Shown here: positions 24,934 to 34,414 of the stretch, piece after piece
Layout of the letters: every line of letters starts with the position of its first letter
Position numbering within the stretch: the stretch's first letter is position 1
Source: Ramlibacter tataouinensis TTB310
Lineage (GTDB): Bacteria > Pseudomonadota > Gammaproteobacteria > Burkholderiales > Burkholderiaceae_C
Direction: 5' to 3'
Assembly (NCBI RefSeq): GCF_000215705.1
Contig: NC_015677.1
Location: forward strand, 2,864,001-2,928,000
Length of the DNA: 64,000 nt
Notes under the pieces: model-generated
Told to the model about the DNA's origin: nothing
The model's database searches: none
The model's input: the letters and a program-made list of their open reading frames with translations, nothing else
Position numbers and translations under genes: made by a program

Positions 24934-26328
24934 ATGCCCGCCACCGCCTTCAGCACCCTGCCCCTCTCGCCGGCCACCCTCGCCAACCTCGACCGCCTGG
25001 GCTACCGGGAGATGACGGCCATCCAGGCGGCCAGCCTGCCGCCGGCCTTGCTGGGCAAGGACCTGATCGCCCAGGCCAAGACCGGCAGCGGCAAGACGGC
25101 CGCCTTCGCGCTGGCCCTGCTGGCCAACCTCAACCCGAGGCGCTTCGCCGTGCAGTCGCTGGTGCTGTGCCCCACGCGCGAGCTGGCCGACCAGGTGACG
25201 GCCGAGGTGCGGCGGCTGGCGCGGGCCGAGGACAACACCAAGGTGGTCACGCTCACCGGCGGCGTGCCGCTGCGCGGGCAGCTCACCACGCTGGAGCACG
25301 GCGCACACGTCGTGGTGGGCACGCCCGGCCGGGTGCTGGACCACCTGGAGCGCGGCAGCCTGCGGCTCGATGCGCTCAACACCCTGGTGCTGGACGAGGC
25401 CGACCGCATGCTGGACATGGGCTTCCTGGACGACATCGCCAAGGTCGTGAAGCAGTGCCCGCCGCAGCGCCAGACCCTGCTGTTCTCGGCCACCTACCCC
25501 GAGGGCATCGCCCGGCTGGCCGCCCGGTTCATGCGTGAGCCGGTCACGGTGAAGGTGGCGGCGCAGCACACGGGCGGCGTCATCGAGCAGCGCTGGTACG
25601 AGGTGACCGAGCGCGAGCGCATCCCCGCCGTGAGCCTGCTGCTGGGTCATTTCCGCCCCGCCAGCACGCTGGCCTTCTGCAACACCAAGGCGCGCTGCCG
25701 CGAGGTGGCGGCGGCGCTGCAGGCGCAGGGCACGAGCGCGCTGGCCCTGTCCGGCGAGCTGGAGCAGCGCGAGCGCGACCAGGTGCTGGTGCGCTTCGCC
25801 AACCGCAGCTGCTCGGTGCTGGTGGCCACCGACGTGGCCGCGCGCGGGCTGGACATCGCGGGGCTGGCCGCCGTGATCAACGTCGACGTGACGCCCGATC
25901 CCGAGGTGCACATCCACCGCATCGGCCGCACCGGCCGCGCCGGCGAAAGCGGCCTGGCCCTCAGCCTGGCCAGCCTCGACGAGATGGGCGCGGTGGGTCG
26001 CATCGAGCAGCTGCAGGGCCGGGAGAGCGTGTGGCATCCGCTGGGCGGGCTCACGCCCGGCGGCACCGGGCCGCTGGTGCCGCCCATGGCCACGCTGCAC
26101 ATCCAGGGCGGCCGCAAGGAGAAGATCCGGCCCGGCGACGTGCTGGGCGCGCTCACGGCCGACCTGGGCTACACCCGCGAGCAGGTCGGCAAGATCGACG
26201 TGAACGAGTTCTCCACCTACGTGGCGGTGGAGCGCGGCATCGCCGGGCAGGCGGCGAGCCGGCTGAACGCCGGCCGCATCAAGGGCCGCAGCGTCAAGGT
26301 GCGGGTGCTGCAGGAGGCCGAGGGCTGA
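24934..26328 (+). CDS. dbpA: ATP-dependent RNA helicase DbpA
   Basis: A 464-residue DEAD-box helicase involved in large-subunit ribosome assembly through 23S rRNA helix 92. The motifs run in order: Q motif region YREMTAIQAASLPPAL, Walker A AKTGSGKT, PTRELA, GTPGRVLDHL, DEAD box VLDEADRM, SAT in LFSATYPEG, ATDVAARGLDI and HRIGRTGRAG. The C-terminal DbpA RNA-binding domain (LHIQGGRKEKIRPGDVLGAL, IDVNEFSTYVAVERG) distinguishes it from other DEAD-box proteins. ATG 24934 lacks a clear ribosome site. It diverges from the hybrid kinase gene. Confidence 0.95.
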   Translation: MPATAFSTLPLSPATLANLDRLGYREMTAIQAASLPPALLGKDLIAQAKTGSGKTAAFALALLANLNPRRFAVQSLVLCPTRELADQVTAEVRRLARAEDNTKVVTLTGGVPLRGQLTTLEHGAHVVVGTPGRVLDHLERGSLRLDALNTLVLDEADRMLDMGFLDDIAKVVKQCPPQRQTLLFSATYPEGIARLAARFMREPVTVKVAAQHTGGVIEQRWYEVTERERIPAVSLLLGHFRPASTLAFCNTKARCREVAAALQAQGTSALALSGELEQRERDQVLVRFANRSCSVLVATDVAARGLDIAGLAAVINVDVTPDPEVHIHRIGRTGRAGESGLALSLASLDEMGAVGRIEQLQGRESVWHPLGGLTPGGTGPLVPPMATLHIQGGRKEKIRPGDVLGALTADLGYTREQVGKIDVNEFSTYVAVERGIAGQAASRLNAGRIKGRSVKVRVLQEAEG

Positions 26329-26388
26329 GCCGGGGCCGTTGGCCGGCACGCGCGCGCTGCTACATTCGCAGCGATCCAGGAGGACCCC

Positions 26389-26532
26389 ATGCCCAAAGGC
26401 ACGCAACGCAGCAACAAGATGACCAAGAAGCCCAAGAAGGACACCTCGCCGCCCAAGGAGGGCTCGCAGTCCGACCGGCCGACGCCGCCCACCACCACCG
26501 TCATCCCCAGGGGCAAGCTGAAGAAGCCGTAG
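26389..26532 (+). CDS. 47-residue basic hypothetical protein
   Basis: A very small ORF, MPKGTQRSNKMTKKPKKDTS then a Pro/Thr-rich stretch and PRGKLKKP. It has a perfect ribosome site AGGAGG (26378-26383) five bases before the ATG and lies 60 bases after dbpA. The composition (Lys, Thr, Pro) suggests a disordered nucleic-acid- or ribosome-associated peptide. The conserved MPKGTQRSNK start is a pattern I have seen in other Burkholderiales. It ends three bases before the stop of the convergent exported protein gene. Confidence 0.72.
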   Translation: MPKGTQRSNKMTKKPKKDTSPPKEGSQSDRPTPPTTTVIPRGKLKKP

Positions 26533-26535
26533 GCG

Positions 26536-26925
26536 TCAGCAGCGCATCTCGCGGTAGCGCACGCGCTGGATGGCGAGGTCGCCCTCCGCGCCCGCCGGCG
26601 GCGGCCCTTTCCGGGCCTTGAGCCGGGCCTCGGCCTGCCTGATCTCCTTTTCCAGCGCGCTGCACTGGGCCCGCGTCTCGGGCGGCAGCTGGGCGCGGTT
26701 CATGCGGCGGGCCCGGTCCTGCGGCGGCGGGGCGGCGCGCTCCTTGGCCACCGGGCGCTTGTGGCCCAGGGCCTTGCCGCCGCTGCAGGGCGCATGCGTG
26801 TAGGTGGGGCCATCGCGGCCGGCGCACCAGTAGACCTGCTGGGTCTGGGCCGCCGCCGGCCCGGCGCCCAGCAGCAGGAATGCGGCGACGGCCAGCGGGC
26901 GCATGAGGAAGGACATGGATGGCAT
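26536..26925 (-). CDS. exported DUF4124-like hypothetical protein
   Basis: A 129-residue secreted protein. The signal peptide is MSFLMRPLAVAAFLLLGAGPAAAQ. A short DUF4124-like motif follows (VYWCAGRDGPTYTHAPCSGG, with two cysteines that could pair), then a basic linker and a charged helix (CSALEKEIRQAEARLKARKG). A terminal cysteine is present. Three in-frame ATGs compete (26925, 26916, 26904) and none has a good ribosome site; the first is used. Function unknown. Confidence 0.65.
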   Translation of the reverse strand: MPSMSFLMRPLAVAAFLLLGAGPAAAQTQQVYWCAGRDGPTYTHAPCSGGKALGHKRPVAKERAAPPPQDRARRMNRAQLPPETRAQCSALEKEIRQAEARLKARKGPPPAGAEGDLAIQRVRYREMRC

Positions 26926-27024
26926 CGGAAGCTGTTGCGGATGGCTGGATGGTGCACCAGCCCGGCCGTGGCGGCCACCTCGGTGTCGCCGCTGCGCCAC
27001 TGCCCAGCCGTACACAATAGACGC

Positions 27025-27510
27025 ATGAAGAGACAGGGCACCGTCGTACGCTGGGACGAGAACCGCGGCTTCGGTTTCATCCGCAGCACGGCACGGGGCC
27101 GCGGGCAGCCGCGCAAGGCCGGCGTTCCCGGGCGCGCACCCCGCCACCAGGGCGCGCATGGCGAGTCGGCTGCCTGGGCGGCATTGCCCTTGATGCTGGC
27201 CTATGCCGCCATGCTGTCCTGGGCCGTGTGGGTGCGGCAGTGGCCGTGGTACGTGCTGCCCGCCTCCCTGGGCTTGAGCTTCCTGACCTTCTTTGCCTAC
27301 TGGCAGGACAAGTTCGCCGCCGAGAAGGGCCGCTGGCGCATCAAGGAAGACACGCTGCACCTGTGGAGCCTGGCCGGCGGCTGGCCCGGCGCCTGGATCG
27401 CGCAGCAGGTGCTGCGCCACAAATCGCGCAAGGCGTCGTTCCTGGCCATGTACTGGACGACCGTGGTGCTGCACTGGGCCGGCGTGCTCGGCGTCCTGTT
27501 TTACGCCTGA
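27025..27510 (+). CDS. DUF1294 membrane protein with shortened cold-shock domain
   Basis: A 161-residue protein. The N-terminal [20 protein letters not shown] is the first half of a cold-shock domain, including RNP1-like GFGFIR. The usual continuation with VFFH (RNP2) is missing and replaced by an Arg/Gly/Pro-rich stretch ([19 protein letters not shown]). From about residue 50, DUF1294 follows with four hydrophobic segments and the [18 protein letters not shown] block. A CACAAT box six bases before the ATG and no Shine-Dalgarno suggest a leaderless transcript. The last ten bases overlap the convergent pncB gene. RNA binding by the shortened domain is doubtful. Confidence 0.78.
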   Translation: MKRQGTVVRWDENRGFGFIRSTARGRGQPRKAGVPGRAPRHQGAHGESAAWAALPLMLAYAAMLSWAVWVRQWPWYVLPASLGLSFLTFFAYWQDKFAAEKGRWRIKEDTLHLWSLAGGWPGAWIAQQVLRHKSRKASFLAMYWTTVVLHWAGVLGVLFYA

Positions 27511-28703
27511 TCAGCCACCCCGAACACCTGCTTCAGGTACGCCAGGAAGGTCTCGTCCTTCACCAGCGTCTTGCCCGGCGTGTCCGAGATCTTGGCCACC
27601 GGCTGGCCGTTGGCGGACACCAGCTTCATCACGATGTTGATCGGGGTATGGCCCACGTCGTTGGTGAAGTGCGTGCCGATGCCGAAGCCGGTGGGCGCGC
27701 GGTCGGCGAAGGCGTCGTGGATGCGCAGCGCCTTGGCGATGTCCAGCGCGTCGGAGAACACCAGCCGCTTGGTGCGCGGGTCGATGCGCAGCTTCTGGTA
27801 GTGGGCGATGGCCTTCTCGCCCCATTCGATGGGGTCGCCCGAGTCCTGCCGCAGCCCGTCGAACAGCTTGGCGAAGTACAGGTCGAAGTCGGACAGGAAG
27901 GCGTCCATGCCCACCACGTCGGTCAGGGCGATGCCCAGGTCGCCCCGGTACTCCTGCACCCAGTCCTCCAGCGCGGCGCGCTGGAAGTCGCGCAGGCGCA
28001 CGCCCAGCGCCTGGAACGTCTGCAGGTACTCGTGCGCCATGGTGCCGATGGGCACCAGGCCCAGCTCCTTGGCCAGCAGCACGTTGGACGTGCCCTTGAA
28101 GACCTGCGGCACCGCGCCGTGCAGCGTGGCCACCACCTCGCGCTGCCAGGCGCCGGAGAAGCGGCGCCGCACGCCGAAATCGAAGATCTCCAGCGGGTGC
28201 GCGCGCGGCGGCGCGCGCAGGGCCTGGCGCAGCGTCTCGATCTTGGCCCGCAGGCGCTCGCGGCCGGTGCGCAGCGCGCGCTGCTGGTCGAAACGGCGGA
28301 AGTACAGCTCGTTCACGGTGGCCAGCACATGGATCTCGAAATCCATCACGTGCACCTGCGGGCCGGCGGCGCGGATGCGCAGCTGCCCGCCCTCGGCCCA
28401 GGCGCGGATGAAGCGGCGCTGGAACTGGAACAGCCGCAGGAAGTCGACGAAGTCCGGCTTGATGAAGCGCAGGCGGCACAGGTAGTCCAGCTCGTCCTCG
28501 CGAAAGCGCAGCGTGCACAGGTGGTCCAGCTGGGCATCCACCTCATCGAGCAGCCCGGCCAGCGGGTAGTCCGGCTGGTTGCGGCACACGAACTCGTACT
28601 CGGCCACCGTCTGCGGGTGCCGGTGCAGCAGCGCCTGCCACATGGTGAACTTGTACAGGTCGTTGTCGAGCAGGCTGGTGATGACGGGCTGGAAGGCGGG
28701 CAT
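27501..28703 (-). CDS. pncB: nicotinate phosphoribosyltransferase
   Basis: A 400-residue enzyme converting nicotinate and PRPP to nicotinate mononucleotide (NAD salvage, Preiss-Handler). The start is [23 protein letters not shown]. The core has [32 protein letters not shown] with the AHEYLQ histidine that is phosphorylated in the family, [25 protein letters not shown] and [14 protein letters not shown] 28703 is preferred over TTG 28721. The 3' end overlaps the convergent DUF1294 gene by ten bases. It lies downstream of the MocR gene on the same strand, but the functions are not obviously linked. Confidence 0.95.
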   Translation of the reverse strand: MPAFQPVITSLLDNDLYKFTMWQALLHRHPQTVAEYEFVCRNQPDYPLAGLLDEVDAQLDHLCTLRFREDELDYLCRLRFIKPDFVDFLRLFQFQRRFIRAWAEGGQLRIRAAGPQVHVMDFEIHVLATVNELYFRRFDQQRALRTGRERLRAKIETLRQALRAPPRAHPLEIFDFGVRRRFSGAWQREVVATLHGAVPQVFKGTSNVLLAKELGLVPIGTMAHEYLQTFQALGVRLRDFQRAALEDWVQEYRGDLGIALTDVVGMDAFLSDFDLYFAKLFDGLRQDSGDPIEWGEKAIAHYQKLRIDPRTKRLVFSDALDIAKALRIHDAFADRAPTGFGIGTHFTNDVGHTPINIVMKLVSANGQPVAKISDTPGKTLVKDETFLAYLKQVFGVADQA

Positions 28704-28773
28704 GGCTTCATCTTCTCTCAATCGAAGCTGGGCACCACCAGGCAGGGCTGCATGCCGCCCCCTGGTCGCAAGG

Positions 28774-30309
28774 TCAACCGCTGCCTTGCACCAGTGCGGC
28801 CAGCTTCGCGATGCCCGGAGCTATCTGGGCAGTTGGAATGGACGAATACCCCAATCGCATGAAGCGGGACGGCGGGCGGGCCGCGTGGAAGAAGACGTCC
28901 CCCGGCTCGATGACGATGCCTTCGCGAAGCGCCCTTTCTGCCAAGCTGCGGGTGTTGGTCCTTTCGGGCATCTCCACCCATACCGCCGAGCCGCCTTGCG
29001 CCTGGCGGGCCCGTGCCGCCGGCATGTAGCGGCCGAGGGCTTGCAGCAGCTGCATGCCGCGCTCCCGGTAAGCGGCATTGAGCTTGCGCATGAAGGCCTC
29101 GTGGAAGCCATGCGCGATGAAAAGGGCCGCACTGTATTCGTTGTTGGTGGCCGGATGGCGCAGCATCAGGCGGCGCATGGCCCGCAGTTCGCAGATGAGC
29201 CGCGCCGGCGCCACGACGTAGCCGATGCGCAGGCCGTGCGCCAGGGTTTTCGACAGGCTGCCCACGTAGATGACCCGCCCGCCCACGTCCATGCTTTTCA
29301 GGGCGGGGCTGGGCTGCCCCAGGAAATTGAGCTCGCTCTCGTGGTCGTCCTCGATCAGGACGATGTCGTGCCGGTCGGCGTAGTCCAGCAGCTTTTGGCG
29401 CCGCGCGAGCGACATGGTCACCGTGGTGGGGCATTGGTGGCTCGGCGTGACGTAGACGTACCGGCAGGCCGCCAGCCCCGGCCCGACCACCAGCCCGTCG
29501 TCGTCGACGGGCAGGGGCCTGAGCGCCGCACTGCGCAGCAGGAGGTTGTTCCTCGCGTCCGGGTAGCCGGGGTTCTCGATCCCGACCACGGTGCGGGGAC
29601 CCACCAGGACCTGGGCCAGCAGGTGCATCGCCTGCTGGGCGCCCGCCGTCACCAGGATCTCGTCGCGCTGCGCCCAGATGCCGCGCGCCGGCAGCAGCCG
29701 TTGCTGGATCTGCTCGATCAGCGGCTCGTGGTCCCGGTCGATGTGGTCCGGCGCCCAGCTGCGGATGGCGCCGACGTGCATCGACTCCAGCGCGCATTCG
29801 CGCCATTGCGCCAGCGGGAACAGCGAGGCGTCGAACTGCCCGTAGATGAAGGGGTAAGGCAGCTGCTGCCAGTGGGCCGGCTTGGCGATGTTGCGCTGCT
29901 CGGTGGGCCGCACCTTGAACCGCTGTTCCCAGGCCGGGCCGCGGCGACCCGTGGCGTCGACGCGCTGGGGCGGCTCCGCGGCGCGCCCGCGCAGCGCGTC
30001 GACGCTGACCCGGTAGCCGCTGCGGGCGTGCGCCACGATCAGGCCGCTCTCGCACAGGTATTGCAGGGCCAGGGTCACGGTCAGCCGGGACACGCCCAGC
30101 TCCTGCGCCAGGGCACGGGTGGAAGGAAGCCGTGCCCCCGGTGCCAGCAGGCGCTCGTGCACGGCCTGGGCCAGCATGTCGCGGATGCGTGCCTGCAGGC
30201 TGCCCCGCTGCTCGAAGCGTTTGAACAGACGACCCCACATCGGCGATGCGTTCCGCCCCCGCGTGCCGTCCGGCCTAGGTGTTGACCCTGATGCCAAGGG
30301 AGAGTTCAT
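28774..30309 (-). CDS. MocR/TauR-type transcriptional regulator (GntR-aminotransferase fusion)
   Basis: A 511-residue PLP-dependent regulator. The GntR winged helix lies at about residues 35-105 ([40 protein letters not shown]). A linker follows, then a fold-type I aminotransferase domain with the PLP lysine in [17 protein letters not shown] and an aspartate site in IVLIEDDHE. MocR proteins sense amino compounds; TauR of Rhodobacter, a family member, activates taurine uptake genes. This gene diverges from a SsuC/TauC-like permease across 69 bases that contain CTGG direct repeats, so it very likely controls that operon. AAGG seven bases before ATG 30309 supports the start. Confidence 0.9.
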   Translation of the reverse strand: MNSPLASGSTPRPDGTRGRNASPMWGRLFKRFEQRGSLQARIRDMLAQAVHERLLAPGARLPSTRALAQELGVSRLTVTLALQYLCESGLIVAHARSGYRVSVDALRGRAAEPPQRVDATGRRGPAWEQRFKVRPTEQRNIAKPAHWQQLPYPFIYGQFDASLFPLAQWRECALESMHVGAIRSWAPDHIDRDHEPLIEQIQQRLLPARGIWAQRDEILVTAGAQQAMHLLAQVLVGPRTVVGIENPGYPDARNNLLLRSAALRPLPVDDDGLVVGPGLAACRYVYVTPSHQCPTTVTMSLARRQKLLDYADRHDIVLIEDDHESELNFLGQPSPALKSMDVGGRVIYVGSLSKTLAHGLRIGYVVAPARLICELRAMRRLMLRHPATNNEYSAALFIAHGFHEAFMRKLNAAYRERGMQLLQALGRYMPAARARQAQGGSAVWVEMPERTNTRSLAERALREGIVIEPGDVFFHAARPPSRFMRLGYSSIPTAQIAPGIAKLAALVQGSG

Positions 30310-30310
30310 C

Positions 30311-30344
30311 GTCTGGCCTTATTGAATCTGGTCGTCTGGACATA
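30311..30344. promoter_or_regulatory. candidate MocR/TauR operator direct repeats
   Basis: The 69-base divergent region holds GTCTGGCCTTA (30311-30321), ATCTGG (30326-30331) and GTCTGGACATA (30334-30344). The outer two share GTCTGG at exactly 23 bases. Direct CTGGAC-type repeats are the kind of site described for TauR, as I remember it. The repeats are seen; the binding is inference. Confidence 0.5.
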
Positions 30345-30378
30345 CGGCAACTGCTGATGCAAATGTACTCTTCGATGC

Positions 30379-31158
30379 ATGAGCACAGCCGACCGTTCGA
30401 GGATCTACACAGGCGCCGCCACCGTCGCAGTGGTGCTGGGTGCCTGGGTCCTGGGCTCCAGGGCCGGCTGGATCAGCACCCAGGCGTTTCCGTCGCCCGA
30501 GCAGTTCGCGGCGGCCGCCCGCCAGCTGGTCTGGAGCGAAGGGTTCGGCGACGGCAGGCTGCACCAGCACGTGCTGCAAAGCGTCAAGCTGATCCTGATG
30601 GGATTCTTCGCGGCCACCGCGGTCGGCGTGCCGCTCGGACTGTGGATGGGGTGGAGCCGGCGGGCCGAGGCCATGGCCAATCCCATCTTCCTGCTGATCC
30701 GCCCCATCCCGGCGCTGGCCTGGATCCCCCTGGCCATCGTCTGGCTGGGCCTGGGCGATGCGGCCAAGGTCATGATCCTGTGGTTCGCCGCCTTCGTGCC
30801 CGCCGTGATCAACAGCTTCACCGGCGTGCGCAACATCGAGCGTCCGATCATCGAGGCAAGCCGGATGCTGGGCGTGCGCGGCTTCGCCCTGGTCAAGGAC
30901 GTCATCGTCCCGGGTGCCCTGCCGTCGATCTTCACCGGCCTGCGCCTGGCGCTGCAGGGCTGCATGACGGCGCTGGTCGCCGCGGAACTCCTGGGCGCGA
31001 TGCTGGGCATCGGCAAGGTGCTGTACCAGGCAGGACTCGACATCTACCCGGCCATGATCCTGGCGGGCATGGTGTCGGTCGCCGTCGTGGGATTCGCCCT
31101 CACCGCGGTCCTGGATGTCGTCGAGCACCGCTCGATGCCGTGGCGGACCCCGCACTAG
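30379..31158 (+). CDS. SsuC/TauC-like ABC transporter permease
   Basis: A 259-residue inner-membrane permease of the nitrate/sulfonate/taurine (BPD_transp_1) group with six predicted helices. The EAA loop is IEASRMLGVRGFALVKDVIVPGALPS. It is the first gene of the operon that diverges from the TauR-like regulator. A second permease, a separate ATPase and two binding proteins follow, so the transporter probably has a heterodimeric channel. A start at ATG 30379 has no strong Shine-Dalgarno. Likely cargo: a sulfonate or related anion, from operon context. Confidence 0.92.
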   Translation: MSTADRSRIYTGAATVAVVLGAWVLGSRAGWISTQAFPSPEQFAAAARQLVWSEGFGDGRLHQHVLQSVKLILMGFFAATAVGVPLGLWMGWSRRAEAMANPIFLLIRPIPALAWIPLAIVWLGLGDAAKVMILWFAAFVPAVINSFTGVRNIERPIIEASRMLGVRGFALVKDVIVPGALPSIFTGLRLALQGCMTALVAAELLGAMLGIGKVLYQAGLDIYPAMILAGMVSVAVVGFALTAVLDVVEHRSMPWRTPH

Positions 31159-31165
31159 GCAGGCC

Positions 31166-31945
31166 ATGGACCCCAGACTCAAACATTCGCAGCTGGCATG
31201 GATGTCCGCCGCCGGCCTGCTCTTCTTCTTCGGCCTGTGGACCTTTGCCGCCTGGGTGGAGCTTGCGCCGCGCAGGTTCCTGCCCCTGCCCTGGGAGGTC
31301 CTCGAGCGGGGCGTGCGGTTGCTGGCCGAACCGTTCTCGGGCCAGACCCTGCAGGCGCACCTGGCCGCCAGCATCGAGCGCTACCTGCGCGGCTTCCTGC
31401 TGGCCGCCGCCGTGGGCGTGCCCCTGGGTTTGCTGATGGGCTGGTACCGCTGGCTGGACAACGTCATCACCCCGCTGTTCGACAGCCTGCGCTTCATCGC
31501 GCCCATCGCCTGGGTGCCGTTCGCCGCGCTGTGGTTCGGCACCGGCGTCGGCGGGCCGACCCTGATCATCTTCGCCGGTGCCTTTCCGCCCTGCCTGATC
31601 AATGCCTACCGGGGCGCCCGCTACGTGGAACGCAAGTACATCGAGGCGGCCCAGGTCCTGGGTGCCTCGGGACCGCGGATCATCTACGAGGTGCTGCTGC
31701 CGGCGTCGCTGCCGTCGACCATCGCGGGCCTGCGGGTCAGCGCCGGCGCCGGCTGGCAATCGCTCATCGGGGCCGAGCTGATCGCGGCCAACAGCGGCAT
31801 CGGACTGATGATGGTGCGCGCCCAGGGCGCGCTGGACACCTCGATCGTCATGGTCGGGATGATCGCCGTGGGCGTGTTCGGCCTGCTGATCGACGTCGCG
31901 CTGCGCGGCGTCGAAGGCTGGGTTCAGCACCGGCGCGGGCGCTGA
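31166..31945 (+). CDS. second SsuC/TauC-like ABC permease
   Basis: A 259-residue permease paralogous to the preceding one (six helices; EAA loop YIEAAQVLGASGPRIIYEVLLPASLPS). It starts seven bases after its partner. Having two distinct TauC-type permeases in one operon implies a heterodimeric translocation pore. The segment AAAVGVPLGLLMGWYRWLDN is the conserved second-helix region. Transport specificity would come from the two binding proteins downstream. Confidence 0.92.
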   Translation: MDPRLKHSQLAWMSAAGLLFFFGLWTFAAWVELAPRRFLPLPWEVLERGVRLLAEPFSGQTLQAHLAASIERYLRGFLLAAAVGVPLGLLMGWYRWLDNVITPLFDSLRFIAPIAWVPFAALWFGTGVGGPTLIIFAGAFPPCLINAYRGARYVERKYIEAAQVLGASGPRIIYEVLLPASLPSTIAGLRVSAGAGWQSLIGAELIAANSGIGLMMVRAQGALDTSIVMVGMIAVGVFGLLIDVALRGVEGWVQHRRGR

Positions 31946-31955
31946 AGGACGGGCC

Positions 31956-33542
31956 GTGTTCGACACCCTCTTCATCGGCGGCAGCGTGATCGACGGGACC
32001 GGCGCACCCGCGTTCGAGGCCGACGTCGGCATCGTGGGCGACCGCATCGCCGCCATCGGCATGCTGGGGGGCGCTGCGGCAGGCGAGCGCATCGACGCCC
32101 GCGGGCTGACCGTCGCGCCGGGCTTCGTCGACATCCACACCCATTCGGACTTCACGCTGCTGGTCGACGGCCGGGCCGACAGCCAGGTCTGCCAGGGCGT
32201 CACCACCGAGGTGATCGGCCAGTGCGGCTTCAGCTGCGCGCCGCTGGCCTCCAGCGCCGACGCGGGCGCGGTGCTCGGCTACGTGGAAGACGCGGTCGAC
32301 ATCCGCTGGCGCAGCTTCGGCGAGTACCTCGACCGGCTGCAGCAGGCCGCGCCGGCGGTGAACGTCGCGGCGTTCGTCGGCCACGGCGCCCTCCACCGCG
32401 CGGCCGTGGCGCAGGCGGCGGTGCCCGGCACGGGCGACCAGGTGCAGGCCATGGTGCGGTTGGCCGAGGACGCCTTCGACGCCGGCGCCATCGGCCTGTC
32501 CACGGGGCTGGAGTACTGGCCCGGCAACACGGCGTCGCCGGAGGAGATCGCGGCGATGAGCGCGGTCGCCGCCCGCCGCGGAGGGCTGTACGCCACCCAT
32601 GTGCGCAACCGCGACATCCACTACGACCTGGGCTTCACCGAAGCGGTGGCCACTGCCCGGCAGACGGGCGCGCGCCTGCAGATCTCGCACATCCAGCCCA
32701 AGTTCGGGGCGCCTGCCCACGCGATGCAGCACACGCTGGAGCTGATCTACCGGGCCCGGCGCGAAGGCGTGGATGTCGCGTTCGACATCATCCCGCACGA
32801 CTGGAGCCACACCTGCATGGTGTCCATCCTCCCGCCGTGGGCACGCGAAGGCGGGACCGCCAGGACGCTGGAACGGCTCAAGGACCCGGCGCTGCGCCGG
32901 CAGATGAAGGACAACCCGCGCCCGATCTGGCGGCTGGTGAGCGCCGGCCGCTGGGACGACATCGTGCTGTTGAGCTCTGCCGCCAACCAGGACCTGGTCG
33001 GCATGAACTTCACCCGGATCGGCGCCCAGCGCGGCACCGATCCCTACGACGCCGTGCTCGACCTGCTGCTGGAGGAGGGGGAAGGCCTGCCGAACGTCAT
33101 GTGGACCTCGCGCAGCTTCAACGACGCGGACGTCTGCATGTGCCTGCGCGAGGCGGGCTGCAGCGTCATGTCGGACACGCTGGCGCTGTCGCGGCGGGGT
33201 CCGCTGAAGGACACCATCGGCTCGCTCAGCGGCTACGGCTGGACGGCCCGCCTGCTCGGGCACTACGTGCGCGACCGCCAGGTCATCACCCTGCCGGAGG
33301 CCATCCGCCGCCTGACCTCCCAGCCCGCGCAGCGCCTGGGCCTGGCCGACCGGGGCCGGCTGCGGCCCGGCGCCTTCGCCGACCTGGTGGTGCTGGACCC
33401 GCCCGGGGTCGAGGACCGCTCCTCGGTGCTGGAGCCGCTTCGCCACCCCGCCGGGTTCCATCACGTGATGGTCAACGGACGCGCCGTGGTCCGGGACGGC
33501 GTCCGCAACGACGAGCGGCCGGGACGGGTTTTGCGCCGCTGA
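31956..33542 (+). CDS. N-acyl-D-amino-acid deacylase-like amidohydrolase
   Basis: A 528-residue metal-dependent amidohydrolase. The metal-binding GFVDIHTHSDFTLL comes first (HTH), followed by QGVTTEVIGQCGFSCAP with the cysteine typical of D-aminoacylases, and GAIGLSTGLEYWPG. ATHVRNRD and QISHIQPKFG supply the second set of ligands, and SRSFNDADVCM and LRPGAFADLVVLDP are at the end. Family members remove acyl groups from N-acyl-D-amino acids. GTG 31956 follows AAGGA. Placement between permease and ATPase genes of the ABC operon suggests it processes the imported compound, perhaps an N-acylated amino-sulfonate; this is inference. Confidence 0.88.
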   Translation: MFDTLFIGGSVIDGTGAPAFEADVGIVGDRIAAIGMLGGAAAGERIDARGLTVAPGFVDIHTHSDFTLLVDGRADSQVCQGVTTEVIGQCGFSCAPLASSADAGAVLGYVEDAVDIRWRSFGEYLDRLQQAAPAVNVAAFVGHGALHRAAVAQAAVPGTGDQVQAMVRLAEDAFDAGAIGLSTGLEYWPGNTASPEEIAAMSAVAARRGGLYATHVRNRDIHYDLGFTEAVATARQTGARLQISHIQPKFGAPAHAMQHTLELIYRARREGVDVAFDIIPHDWSHTCMVSILPPWAREGGTARTLERLKDPALRRQMKDNPRPIWRLVSAGRWDDIVLLSSAANQDLVGMNFTRIGAQRGTDPYDAVLDLLLEEGEGLPNVMWTSRSFNDADVCMCLREAGCSVMSDTLALSRRGPLKDTIGSLSGYGWTARLLGHYVRDRQVITLPEAIRRLTSQPAQRLGLADRGRLRPGAFADLVVLDPPGVEDRSSVLEPLRHPAGFHHVMVNGRAVVRDGVRNDERPGRVLRR

Positions 33543-33566
33543 AGGCGCCACAAGAGAAAGAACAAC

Positions 33567-34364
33567 ATGGGTGACATCGTTCTCGATTCGGTATCGCGCA
33601 ACTTCCGCCGGGACGGGAAGGATTTCCTCGCGCTGGACAACGTCAGCTTCACGGTGCGCGACAAGGAGTTCGTCGCCGTTGTCGGCCCTTCGGGCTGCGG
33701 CAAGACCACCTGCCTGCGGATGGCCGCCGGGCTGGAGTTCCCCAGCAGCGGGAGCGTGCGGGTCAACGGCAAGGAGGTGCGCGCGCCCGGGCCGGACCGG
33801 GCCGTCGTGTTCCAGCAGTTCGCACTCTTCCCCTGGAAGACGGTGCACGAGAACATCCTGTTCGGGCTGCGTTCCCTCGGGGTCGGCCGCAACGAGGCGC
33901 ACGAGCGCATCGCCGGCAGCCTCAAGCTGATGGGCCTGGAGGGCTACGAGTCCGCCTATCCCCACCAGCTGTCCGGCGGCATGCAGCAGCGGGTGGCCAT
34001 CGCCCGGGCCTACGTGCTCGAGCCCGACGTGCTGCTGATGGACGAGCCCTTCGGCGCCCTGGACGCCCAGACCCGCACCGTGATGCAGGAGGAGCTGCTG
34101 CGGGTGGGCCGCGCCAACCCGCGCACGGTCATGTTCATCACGCACGCCGTCGAGGAGGCCGTGTACCTGGCCGACCGCGTGATCGTCATGACGCGCCGGC
34201 CGGGCCGCATCAAGGAAACCATCGACGTCAAGCCCACGCGCGATGCCGAGCGCTGGCAGCAGTACGAGCGCATCGAGGACGTGATGGACCTGGAGTCCTT
34301 CGTCCATCTGCGCACCCGCATCTGGCGGCTGCTGCGGGAGCAGCACGACCCGGACATCCATTGA
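33567..34364 (+). CDS. SsuB/TauB-like ABC transporter ATPase
   Basis: A 265-residue ATP-binding subunit. Walker A is GPSGCGKTT (about 41-49), the Q-loop is VVFQQFALFPWKT, the signature LSGGMQQRVAIARA, Walker B VLLMDEPFGALD and the switch histidine is in FITHAVEEA. It matches the NitT/TauT sub-group and powers the two permeases upstream. It starts 24 bases after the amidohydrolase. The C-terminal extension of about 45 residues (RWQQYERIEDVMDLESFVHL) is usual for this sub-family. Confidence 0.94.
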   Translation: MGDIVLDSVSRNFRRDGKDFLALDNVSFTVRDKEFVAVVGPSGCGKTTCLRMAAGLEFPSSGSVRVNGKEVRAPGPDRAVVFQQFALFPWKTVHENILFGLRSLGVGRNEAHERIAGSLKLMGLEGYESAYPHQLSGGMQQRVAIARAYVLEPDVLLMDEPFGALDAQTRTVMQEELLRVGRANPRTVMFITHAVEEAVYLADRVIVMTRRPGRIKETIDVKPTRDAERWQQYERIEDVMDLESFVHLRTRIWRLLREQHDPDIH

Positions 34365-34414
34365 CCCGCCGACGTTCCATCCACTCCACCACCGCGTCAA
34401 ACCAGGAGACACCC

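Noticed and set aside
22351..26406. 1351-residue minus-strand ORF across kinase and dbpA
   Set aside because: It is the shadow of two well-identified genes in high-GC sequence; its translation is low-complexity Arg/Gly/Pro/Ala with no domain.
28774..30309. True aminotransferase enzyme
   Set aside because: The GntR helix-turn-helix at the N-terminus makes it a MocR regulator; the aminotransferase fold is its sensor domain.
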